DNA of 64,000 bases from JBQTIY01 sp052387675 (lineage in GTDB: Bacteria > Planctomycetota > B15-G4). Below, in pieces: positions 16,001 through 24,700 of the stretch. The DNA is taken from NCBI GenBank assembly GCA_052387675.1, contig JBQTIY010000009.1:298329-362328 (forward strand), given 5' to 3'. Below the pieces are notes generated by a model. It had not been told where the DNA came from and did no database searches. It saw nothing but the letters and a program-made list of their open reading frames with translations. Position numbers and translations under genes: made by a program. How positions within the stretch are numbered: the first letter of the stretch is position 1; each line of letters begins with the position of its first letter.

Positions 16001-19000
16001 ATGCTCACCAGGATCATTGAGCTGTCGCTCCGCCACCCCCTGGTGGTCATGCTGGCCTGGCTGGCAATCGCGGTCGCTGGCCTGCTCGCCTTTCGGGGTT
16101 TGCCTCTCGACGCTTTCCCGGACACGACGCCGGTTCAGGTGCAGGTCAACACGGTCGCGCCGGCTCTCTCGCCGCTGGAGATCGAGCGGCAGGCCACGGC
16201 GCTCGTTGAGCAGGCCATTGGCGGCCTGCCCGGTCTGGCCGAGGTCCGGTCGCTCTCGCGTGCAGGACTCTCGCAGGTCACCGCGACCTTTCAGGACGGA
16301 ACCGACATCTGGCTCGCGCGTCAGGTCGTCGGCGAGCGAATCGCTGCCGTCGAGCTCCCCGAGGGCATCGAGCGGCCCCGGATGGGGCCCGTAGCGACCG
16401 GCCTGGGGGAAGTCTTTCACTACCTCGTGACGAGCGAACAGGCCACGCTTTCCGAAGTGCGAACAGCGCACGACTGGATCGTGCGCCCGCAGCTTCGCTC
16501 GGTGCCAGGCGTCGCGGAAGTCAACGCCTGGGGCGGCGACGAGCGACAGTTCCAGGTGCTCGTCGATCCTCTCGCGTTGGGTCAGCGCGGCCTCAGCCTC
16601 GCCGACCTGGTCGAGGCCATCGAGCGCGACAATCGCAACGTCGGAGGCGGCAGCCTCGACGAGGCCGGGGAGTCCGCGCTCGTGCAGGGCGTCGGCATCG
16701 TGACTCGTCCGGCCGACATCGAGGCCATCGTGTTGTCGGCCGAGCGCGGCACGCCCATCCGCGTCGGCGATGTGGCCCGCGTGGTCGCCGGGCGTGCGAT
16801 CCGCACGGGCGCCGTGACGGCGGACGGGCGCGGCGAGGTTGTGCTGGGCCTAGGCTTCATGCTGATGGGCGAGAACAGCGACGAAGTGACCGCCGCTCTC
16901 GCGTTGCGACTGGCCGCGATCGAAAGGTCGCTGCCGGAGGGCATCGACGTGGAGCCGGTTTACGAGCGGACCACGCTCGTGGACCGCGTGCTGCGCACCG
17001 TCCGCACGAACCTCTTCGAGGGCGCGCTTCTCGTCGTCGCCGTCCTGCTGATCTTCCTCGGCGACCTCCGGGCCGGCCTGATCGTGGCTGCCGCGATCCC
17101 GCTCTCGATGCTCTTCGCCTTCAGCCTCATGGCGCAGGCCGGCGTCGCGGGCAGTCTAATGAGCCTGGGGGCCATCGATTTCGGCCTCGTCGTCGACAGT
17201 TCGGTGATCCTGATCGAGAACGCCGCGCGGCGCCTGGGCCTGCGGCCGGGCGCCGCCACGCGCGCAGAAACGGTACGACAGGCCACGCTCGAGGTGCGTG
17301 GGCCGACGATGTTCGGTGAACTGATCATCATGATCGTCTACGTGCCGATCCTGGCGCTTGAGGGCATCGAGGGCAAGCTCTTCCGGCCGATGGCGCTCAC
17401 CGTGATCTTCGCTCTCGCCGGCTCGATGCTGCTTTCGCTCACGCTCATGCCTGTGCTGGCGAGCCGCTGCTTGCCCGCGCGCGGCGAACACCGTGACAAT
17501 CTGCTCGTTGGCAGCCTGAAGCGAGCTTATCGGCCAGCGCTTGAGCTGGCTCTGGGCTGGCGGAAGGCGGTGCTCTGCGGCGCCATAGCTGCCGTCGTTG
17601 GCGCGGCCTTGCTTGCCGCCGGCCTGGGCACCGAGTTCGTGCCAAGGCTCGACGAAGGCACGATCGTCGTGAACACCGTGCGCCTCTCGGGAGTCTCCGT
17701 CGACGAATCCGTCCGCTATGGCACGCAGATCGAGCGCGCCTTGCTCGCAGCCTTCCCTGAAGAGATCGATCGGATCTGGACCCGCACCGGCACAGCTGAA
17801 GTCGCGACCGACCCAATGGGACTGGAACTGTCCGACGTCTTCATCACGCTCACGCCGCGCGACGGCTGGCGCAAGGCCAAGACGCAGGCGGAGCTGGTGA
17901 GCGCCATGGAAGCCAGGATTGCGGGGCTGCCTGGCATGCGGGCGATCTTCACCCAACCCATCGAGATGCGCGTCAACGAGATGGTGGCAGGTATCCGCAC
18001 CGATGTGGGCGTCAAGCTCTTCGGGGACGACCTGGAAGTGCTGCAGGCCAAGGCCGCCGAAGTGCGTGCCATCCTGGAGGGGCTTGTCGGCGCCGCCGAC
18101 CTCTACACCGAGCAGGTCACTGGCCAGCCGGTCCTGCGCGTGACAGTCGATCGCGACGCGATCGCGCGGCACGGTATCGCGGCGCGCGAAGTACTGTCCC
18201 TGGTCGAGGCGCTGGGCGGCATCGAAGTCGGCGAACTGCAGCAGGGCGAGCGTCGCTTTCCCATCGCGGTGCGCCTCGAGGATCGCTACCGGCTCGACGC
18301 CGAGGCCTTCGCGGGGGTGCTCCTGGTGGCCGAGAACGGCGACCGCGTGCCCCTTGGCAATTTGGCCCGCGTCGAGCGCGGCGAGGGCGCTGCGACGGTC
18401 AACCGCGAGTGGGGCCAGCGGCGCATCGTGGTCCAGGCGAACGTCCGCGGCCGCGACGTGGGCTCCTTCGTCACCGACGCCATGCGCGAGATCGAGCAGC
18501 GGGTCGAGTTGCCCGCCGGCTACTACATCCGTTTCGGAGGGCAGTTCGAGCACTACGAGCGGGCGCGGAAACGCTTGCTGCTTGTCGTGCCGCTGGCGCT
18601 GCTGCTGATCTTCGTCTTGCTTTGCTTCACCTATCGCCGCGTACTCGACGCCGCGCGTGTCTTCACGGGGGTCCCCTTCGCCGCCGTGGGTGGGATCGTC
18701 GCGCTCTGGGCGAGGGACATGCCCTTCAGCATTTCAGCGGGCGTCGGCTTCGTCGCGCTCTCCGGCGTCTCGGTGCTCGGGGACATGGTCTTGGTCTCGA
18801 CCATCCGCCAGCTCCTCGCGGAGGGGCTCGGCCTGAACGAGGCCATCCGCGAAGCGGCTCTGCGTCGGCTCAGGCCGGTGCTCATGACGTCGCTCGTGGC
18901 GAGCCTGGGCTTTCTGCCGATGGCTTTGAGCACAGGCATGGGTGCCGAGGTCCAGCGGCCGCTGGCCACCGTCGTCATCGGAGGCCTCGTTTCTTCGACA

Positions 19001-19078
19001 CTCCTGACGCTCGTCGTCCTGCCGGTGCTCTATGCAGTGCTCAAGCCGCGGTCGCGCGCGGTGCCGCTGCCGACGTGA
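16001..19078 (+). CDS. CzcA/CnrA-type heavy-metal RND efflux pump (unit B)
   Basis: A 1,025-residue HME-family RND pump. The fourth helix reads AIDFGLVVDSSVILIEN, keeping both acidic relay positions but with Ser-Ser in place of the Gly-Ala of the unit A pump. The periplasmic segment TRTGTAEVATDPMGLELSD is typical of divalent-cation pumps. Twelve helices and both porter halves appear complete, ending STLLTLVVLPVLYAVLKPRS. It follows its adaptor by seven bases and lacks a local outer-membrane factor. Sequence is clearly related to but distinct from the unit A pump (for example different N-terminus RHPLVVMLAWLAIAVAG), so it is not a recent duplicate. A Ni/Co or Zn/Cd substrate is possible; the sequence alone does not decide. 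Confidence 0.9.
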   Translation: MLTRIIELSLRHPLVVMLAWLAIAVAGLLAFRGLPLDAFPDTTPVQVQVNTVAPALSPLEIERQATALVEQAIGGLPGLAEVRSLSRAGLSQVTATFQDGTDIWLARQVVGERIAAVELPEGIERPRMGPVATGLGEVFHYLVTSEQATLSEVRTAHDWIVRPQLRSVPGVAEVNAWGGDERQFQVLVDPLALGQRGLSLADLVEAIERDNRNVGGGSLDEAGESALVQGVGIVTRPADIEAIVLSAERGTPIRVGDVARVVAGRAIRTGAVTADGRGEVVLGLGFMLMGENSDEVTAALALRLAAIERSLPEGIDVEPVYERTTLVDRVLRTVRTNLFEGALLVVAVLLIFLGDLRAGLIVAAAIPLSMLFAFSLMAQAGVAGSLMSLGAIDFGLVVDSSVILIENAARRLGLRPGAATRAETVRQATLEVRGPTMFGELIIMIVYVPILALEGIEGKLFRPMALTVIFALAGSMLLSLTLMPVLASRCLPARGEHRDNLLVGSLKRAYRPALELALGWRKAVLCGAIAAVVGAALLAAGLGTEFVPRLDEGTIVVNTVRLSGVSVDESVRYGTQIERALLAAFPEEIDRIWTRTGTAEVATDPMGLELSDVFITLTPRDGWRKAKTQAELVSAMEARIAGLPGMRAIFTQPIEMRVNEMVAGIRTDVGVKLFGDDLEVLQAKAAEVRAILEGLVGAADLYTEQVTGQPVLRVTVDRDAIARHGIAAREVLSLVEALGGIEVGELQQGERRFPIAVRLEDRYRLDAEAFAGVLLVAENGDRVPLGNLARVERGEGAATVNREWGQRRIVVQANVRGRDVGSFVTDAMREIEQRVELPAGYYIRFGGQFEHYERARKRLLLVVPLALLLIFVLLCFTYRRVLDAARVFTGVPFAAVGGIVALWARDMPFSISAGVGFVALSGVSVLGDMVLVSTIRQLLAEGLGLNEAIREAALRRLRPVLMTSLVASLGFLPMALSTGMGAEVQRPLATVVIGGLVSSTLLTLVVLPVLYAVLKPRSRAVPLPT

Positions 19079-19084
19079 CTTCCG

Positions 19085-19285
19085 CTACGGAGCGCCGGAG
19101 CGCACGCAACGGAACCCAACGTGCGAGCTGCCGGTGTCCGGCGTCGTGCCGCGCCGGGCTGGCGGCCGGTAGCTCTCGCAGTACGTCGTGCTGCACAGAA
19201 AGGAGCCGCCCTTGATGATGCGCTTCGATGCCAGCGGGTCCTTTGGATCGAAGCTCGCGGCCGGCGCCGGGGGAGTGGGTGCGAC
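19085..19285 (-). pseudogene. C-terminal fragment of a formylglycine-generating enzyme (SUMF1/FGE-like)
   Basis: On the minus strand a 66-codon frame between in-frame TAG codons at 19288-19286 and 19087-19085 encodes SFDPKDPLASKRIIKGGSF, then LCSTTYCESYRPPARRG and SSHVGFRCVRSGAP. This is the C-terminus of the FGE-sulfatase fold, with the paired active-site cysteines in the C-x(4)-C spacing seen in human SUMF1. The N-terminal ~80 percent of the protein is missing and no start codon context exists, so this is a remnant left when neighbouring metal units were inserted. Confidence 0.75.
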
Positions 19286-19319
19286 CTAACGCGAATACGG
19301 CTGGCGCGAAGAGAGCGCC

Positions 19320-19350
19320 TTGATGCCCCCCCTGGTACGCGTGGTACAAA
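19320..19350 (+). promoter_or_regulatory. Possible promoter of metal unit C with long spacer
   Basis: TTGATG (19320-19325) and TACAAA (19345-19350) are 19 bases apart, and the spacer contains a repeated GGTAC. A 19-bp spacer is characteristic of promoters remodelled by MerR-family metal regulators. No such regulator gene is in the window, and the elements could be fortuitous. Confidence 0.25.
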
Positions 19351-19373
19351 CCGAGCCGCATGAGTTCGCGGAC

Positions 19374-19883
19374 ATGAACTGGCGGCCCGCACGGCGCCGC
19401 AGTCGTTGCGCGAGTTGGCCGCGCCGCGGGCCGGCTCGCTTGGTCCTCGTGATCCTGGCGCTGGTCGCGCTGCTTTCTGCAGCGGGCCCGTCTAGCGTCG
19501 GTTTCCTGGTTCACGCGCACGATCTCGCGGACGAGCACCTGCACGGGCTACCTGTCGCCCTGCTCGGTCATGATCGCCATGCGTTCCCAGAGTGGCACGC
19601 TGACCAGCATCCGCAGCGGCTCCCAGATGACGAGAGTGCGCAGAGTCCCTTGCAAGAGCGCCTGATCGTCGTCGTGGATGTCCCGGTGACCTGGCCAGCA
19701 GGCCGCGCCGGCCGGGGCGTCGACACACTGGCTAATATCGAGCTGGAGCAACACTCGTGGCTGCCCGTGACTGCTGCGCGCGTGCCGCTCGAGACCTGCG
19801 CGCCGCTGGGCTTGCCGCCGCCCGTGGGCAGGCGATCGAGCATTGCACGCCTGCTCTGCGCGAATCACGCCCTGCGGATCTGA
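19374..19883 (+). CDS. Histidine-rich secreted protein heading metal unit C
   Basis: A 169-residue protein with an Arg-rich N-terminus followed by a hydrophobic helix (LVLVILALVALLSAAG), so it is exported or membrane-anchored. The mature start is His-rich: VHAHDLADEHLHGLPVALL, then GHDRHAFPEWHADQHPQRL. Only two cysteines occur late in the protein. I recognise no family. It occupies the same place, immediately before the adaptor gene, as the Cys-rich proteins of units A and D, which suggests an analogous periplasmic metal-binding role with histidine ligands. Start ATG 19374 is chosen because upstream codons overlap the putative promoter. Coding potential is supported by the signal sequence and position rather than by homology. 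Confidence 0.55.
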   Translation: MNWRPARRRSRCASWPRRGPARLVLVILALVALLSAAGPSSVGFLVHAHDLADEHLHGLPVALLGHDRHAFPEWHADQHPQRLPDDESAQSPLQERLIVVVDVPVTWPAGRAGRGVDTLANIELEQHSWLPVTAARVPLETCAPLGLPPPVGRRSSIARLLCANHALRI

Positions 19884-19981
19884 GCGGCGGTCGTAGCCCG
19901 GCCTGAGGCCAGGCTCCCGCGTTGCCGCCCGTGTCGATTCCGATGCGGGTCCTTCCCCTCCGCACATTTCGGAAGCACGAC

Positions 19982-21736
19982 ATGTTCTCGCGCCATCGGT
20001 CTGATGTCTGCGGCGGTCTACGCACCGCCCTGCTCATGAGTCTGTCCCTCTATATCGTTCTGGGCGCTTGCCAGCGCTCGCCACAGCCCGCTGCGCACGA
20101 TGAGCACGAGCCGAGGGGTGAGCACGCGCATGGACCTGGTGGCGAGCATCTCCAGCACGCCGAGGGCGAGTCGCTGGAGGATCTGCCGCCGCACGTGGTC
20201 ACCGTGCACACCGAGCGGGTGCTGCTCTTCGTTGAATATCCGCCGCTCGTGCGCGGAACAGCGGCGCGCTTTCTCGTCCATCTCACCGTGCTCGCCGACG
20301 GCGAACCCGTACGCTCAGGCCGGTTGGTGCTCGAGGCGGACGGCACGGCGCTGAGAGCCGAGGCGCCCAAGCGCGATGGACTCTTTACGCCCGAGGGCCC
20401 GTTCCCGACGGCGGGCCGCTTTGCGGCGCAGGTGGTGGTCGAGAGCAGTCAGCTCAGCGAGACCATCTCGCTGGGGGAGTTCGTCGTCCACGCCGATGCG
20501 GCGGCGGCGCGAGCGGCGGCCAAGGCGGCAGGCGCGGAGGACAGCGCCGAGCCAGCGGGCGCCGTGCCCTTTCTCCTCGAGCAACAATGGAAACTCAAGC
20601 TCTTGCTCGCGGAAGCGCGGCCACAGCGTTTGGCGCAGCGCGTGCTCGTGCCTGCGCGCACGCTGGTAGCGGAGGGCGCCTCGGCCATCGTCTCGCCGCC
20701 GACGGCGGGCCGCCTCAGCGCACCTTTGAGCGGCGCCTGGCCCCGAACCGGCCAGTGGGTTGAGGCCGGCCAGATTCTGGCGCTCGTGGAGCCACCCCTC
20801 TCCGCGCCTGATCTTGCGCAGATCCGCGCCCTGGAGCTGGAGCTGGATCGGCAAGCACTGGACGTCGAGCGCGACATGGCTGAAGCAAGCGCACGGCTGC
20901 GCTATGCCGAACGCGAGCGCGATCGCCTCGCTCAGCTTCGCGCCGCTGGTCTCAGCACTCAGCAGCAGCTCGAACAGGCCGAGCAGGACCTGGCGATCGC
21001 GCGCAGTGGCGAGGCTGCGGCCCAGGGTGGGCGTGAGCTGCTGCAGCGGGTCCTGCGCGATGGACGCCCGGCGAGCGAGAGTCGGCAGATGCCCATCCGT
21101 GCGCCGATCGCGGGAGTCGTGGCCCAGGTGGAGCACGTGCTGGGTGAATCGGTCGAGCCCGGCGAGACGCTCTTCCGCATCGTGGACACCACGCAGCTCT
21201 GGATCGAGGGCCGCGTGTCCGAGTTCGATCTCCCCAGGGTGATCGAAGCGCCCGCGACTCAGTCTGGGACCGCAGCCGCTGACGCGGTCGGCTCCGCCGG
21301 CGTTGCGGTCAGCTTTGCGGCGCTGCCCGGCCTGCGCCTCGACTTGGCGGCACTGGGCGCTCGCCAGATCTCGGTGGCCTCCGAAGTGGACCCGGTTTCG
21401 CGCACTGTGGCCGTGCGCTACGAGTTGCCGAATCCCGACGGACGCCTGCGGGCTGGCATGCTGGCGCAACTCGAGCTGGCCAGCGGGGCAGTCGACGCGG
21501 CCGTGACGATTCCGGCCGAGGCGGTGGTGCTGGACGGCGGCATTCCGACGGCCTACGTCATGCTCAGCGGTGAGCTGTTCCAGCGGCGGGAACTCGAGCT
21601 CGGCGTGCGAGACGGTGCGCTGGTCGAGGTGCGGGCGGGCCTGGCACCGGGCGAGCGCGTGGTCACGCGCGGCGCGGCAACGATTCGCATGGCCTCACTC
21701 TCGCCAGCTTCCTTCGGAGCGGGTCATGCGCACTGA
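19982..21736 (+). CDS. RND periplasmic adaptor with N-terminal Ig-like domain (CusB type)
   Basis: A membrane-fusion lipoprotein of ~584 residues (lipobox IVLGAC). Other in-frame starts are ATG 20036 and upstream codons. A His-rich linker (DEHEPRGEHAHGPGGEHLQHAEG) precedes an extra ~130-residue beta domain (VTVHTERVLLFVEYPPLVRG to ISLGEFVVHAD), which I have the impression of seeing in a subset of heavy-metal adaptors. The classical core follows: lipoyl halves SPPTAGRLSAPLSGAWPRTG and MPIRAPIAGVVAQVEHVLG around a long coiled-coil hairpin (residues ~270-330), a barrel with VRYELPNPDGRLRAGM, and a C-terminus ending GAGHAH. It overlaps the next gene by 11 bp. His-rich ends and the partner pump suggest Cu/Ag or Zn export. 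Confidence 0.87.
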   Translation: MFSRHRSDVCGGLRTALLMSLSLYIVLGACQRSPQPAAHDEHEPRGEHAHGPGGEHLQHAEGESLEDLPPHVVTVHTERVLLFVEYPPLVRGTAARFLVHLTVLADGEPVRSGRLVLEADGTALRAEAPKRDGLFTPEGPFPTAGRFAAQVVVESSQLSETISLGEFVVHADAAAARAAAKAAGAEDSAEPAGAVPFLLEQQWKLKLLLAEARPQRLAQRVLVPARTLVAEGASAIVSPPTAGRLSAPLSGAWPRTGQWVEAGQILALVEPPLSAPDLAQIRALELELDRQALDVERDMAEASARLRYAERERDRLAQLRAAGLSTQQQLEQAEQDLAIARSGEAAAQGGRELLQRVLRDGRPASESRQMPIRAPIAGVVAQVEHVLGESVEPGETLFRIVDTTQLWIEGRVSEFDLPRVIEAPATQSGTAAADAVGSAGVAVSFAALPGLRLDLAALGARQISVASEVDPVSRTVAVRYELPNPDGRLRAGMLAQLELASGAVDAAVTIPAEAVVLDGGIPTAYVMLSGELFQRRELELGVRDGALVEVRAGLAPGERVVTRGAATIRMASLSPASFGAGHAH

Positions 21737-24700
21737 AGCAGGCGGCGGCTTGATCAACTTCATCATTCGCTGGTCGCTGGCGAATCGCTGGCCGGTCTTT
21801 GCGCTGGCGGCTGTGCTCACGGGCGGCGGACTGTTTGTCGCCCGGCAGATGCCGGTAGACGTCTTCCCGGATCTGACGGCGCCTACGGTGACGGTCATTG
21901 CCGAAGGGCATGGCCTCTCGCCGCTGGAGATGGAGACGCAGGTCACTTTCCCGATCGAGACCGCGATGAACGGAGCGGCCGATGTGCGCCGTGTGCGCTC
22001 GGGCACGGCCGTGGGAATCACCGTCGTCTGGGTGGAGTTCGCCTGGGGCACGGACATCTTTCGTGCGCGCCAGACCGTGGCCGAACGCCTCGCCGCGCTG
22101 AGCGGCGGGCTCACTGAGCAGGTCGAGCCGCCCAAGATCGCGCCGATCTCTTCGATCATGGGGGAGATTCTCTTCTTGTCGCTCACCTCGGCGCAACACG
22201 ACGCGCTCGAACTGCGCACTGTCGCCACGACGCAGATCCGCCGCCGGCTACTGTCCATCGCCGGCGTGTCGCAGGTGACTTCCATCGGTGGGGATACGCG
22301 CCAGTACCAGGTTGTGCTCGCGCCCGAACGCCTGGCGGCCTACGAGCTGACGGCCGGGGCCGTGGCGCAGGCGCTCTCCGGCACAAACGAGAACGTCGCG
22401 GGCGGCGTGCTCATCGCCGGCACGCAGGAGCTCATTGTCGAGGGGCTCGGGCGCGTGCGCACGACGGCTGACATCGGCGCCACGGTCGTCGCGCTGCGCA
22501 ACGACGTGCCGGTGACCGTCGCCGATCTGGGCGTGGTGCAGATCGGCGCTGCGCTCAAGCGCGGCACCGCCTCCGCCGCCCGCCGCGGCCCGCAGGGCGA
22601 AGCAATCATCGAGTCGGGCGTCGTCATCGCCGTGCAGAAGCAGCCCGGCGCGAACACACTGGAACTGACGAGCCGCCTCGACTTGGCGCTGACCGAGATC
22701 CAGCGCGGCCTGCCCGCTGGCATGCACATCAACAAGGACCTCTTTCGGCAGGCGACTTTCATCGCCAACTCCGTGGAGAACGCCACGGGCGCCCTGCTCG
22801 AAGGGGCGCTCATGGTGCTGCTCGTCGTGATCCTCTTCCTGGGCAGTGCCCGGGCCAGCCTGATCACGCTCTGCGCACTGCCGCTGTCGCTCTGCGTGGC
22901 CGTGCTCACGCTCAAGGCCCTGGGTGACGGCATTAACACTATGACTCTCGGCGGTATGGCCATCGCCATCGGGGCGCTGGTGGACGATGCCATCATCGAC
23001 GTAGAAAACGTCGTGCGACGGTTGCGCGAGAATGCCCACCTGCCCGAGCCGTTGCGGCGCTCGGCGCTGGCGGTGGTCTATGAAGCCAGTGTGGAAGTGC
23101 GGCCGTCGATCGTGACCGCGACCCTTGTCATCCTGCTTGTCTTCCTGCCGCTCTTTGCGCTCACGGGCATCGAGGGCCGGCTGCTCCAGCCGCTCGGCAC
23201 GGCCTTTTGCGTCTCACTGGCGGCTTCGCTGCTGACGGCGCTCACGCTGACGCCGGCACTCTGCCTGGCGCTGCTGCCCAAGAGCGGCACGGTGCTGACC
23301 GCCCACGAGCCACGCTTCGTGGCCTGGCTCAAGCGGCGCTATGCGCGCCCGCTGGATGGCGCGTTGTCTCGTCCCTGGCTCGTCGCGCTGCCCAGCGTCG
23401 CACTGCTCGTGGCGTCGCTCGTGCTGGTGTTCTCGATGGGGCGCGGCTTTTTGCCGGAGTTCAACGAAGGCGCCCTCGTGGTGGGCGTGGTCACGCTGCC
23501 CGGCACCTCGCTGGCCGAGAGTGACCGCCTGGCCGGCCTGGTGGAGCAGGCGCTCATGCGGCATCCCGAGATCGCCGCCATCGGCCGCCGCACCGGACGT
23601 GCCGAGGAGGACGAGCACGTGCAAGGCGTCGAGGCCAGCGAGATCGACCTGACCTTGGACATGGAGGCCCCGCAACGGCTCGGGCTGCCCCGGCGCAGCA
23701 AGGCCGAACTTCTCGAGGCGCTGCGCGCCGACCTGGCCGGCATCCCAGGGATTCAGGCCACTTTTGGCCAGCCGATCAGCCATCGCATCGATCACATGCT
23801 CTCCGGCACGCGGGCCAGTGTGGCGGTCAAGATCTTTGGCGACGACCTCGCCACTCTGCGAGACATCGGCCGGCGCGTGGAGGAGCGCATGCGCGCCGTG
23901 CCCGGTGTCGTGGACCTCTCGCTGGAGCAGCAGGCGCTCGTGCCCACGCTGCGCGTGGTCTTCGACCGGCCGGCCCTCGCGCGCCACGGATTGCTCGTGG
24001 CTGACGCGGCTCGCGCGCTGGAGCTGGCCTCCAGCGGGTACGTGGCGGGGCAGGTGCTCGAGGGCGTGAACGCCTATGACCTACTCGTCCGCGTCGGCCA
24101 GCCCGGCGTGGCGACGCCCGCGGCGCTGGCGGCGACGCTCGTGGACACGCCTAGTGGCGCGCGCATTCCGCTGGGTGCGCTGGCCTCCGTCACAGAGGAC
24201 CGCTCGCCGAACTTCGTCAGCCGCGAAAACGCGCAGCGCAAGATCGTGGCCATGTGCAACGTGGCGGGGCGCGATGTCGCCAGCGTCGTGGCGGACATCC
24301 AGGCAGGCCTCGCCACCGATGTCGCCCTGCCGGCCGGGTATTTCGTGGAGTTCGGCGGACAGTTCGAGAGTGCCGCGGCCACGGCCCAGCGGCTCGCGAT
24401 GCTGGGCGGCCTCATTGTGGTCGGCATTGTCGGGCTGCTCTTCCTGCTCTTCCGTTCAGTGCGCGACACGCTGCTGATCATGCTCAACCTGCCTCTGGCG
24501 CTCATCGGCGGCGTGGCGGGCGTCTGGGCCACGGGCGGTGTGCTCTCCGTGGCCTCGATCATCGGCTTCATCACGGTGTTCGGCATCGCCGTGCGCAATG
24601 GCGTCATGCTCGTCTCGCATGTGCGGCACTTGCAGCGCAGCGAAGGGGTGGCTTCTCTGCGTGAGGCGGTGCGGCGCGGAGCCCTGGAGCGGCTAGCGCC

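Noticed and set aside
21570..21725. Earlier start of the fused pump at 21570
   Set aside because: Those codons overlap the adaptor gene in another frame and lack any RND N-terminal similarity; ATG 21726 begins a normal RND N-terminus.
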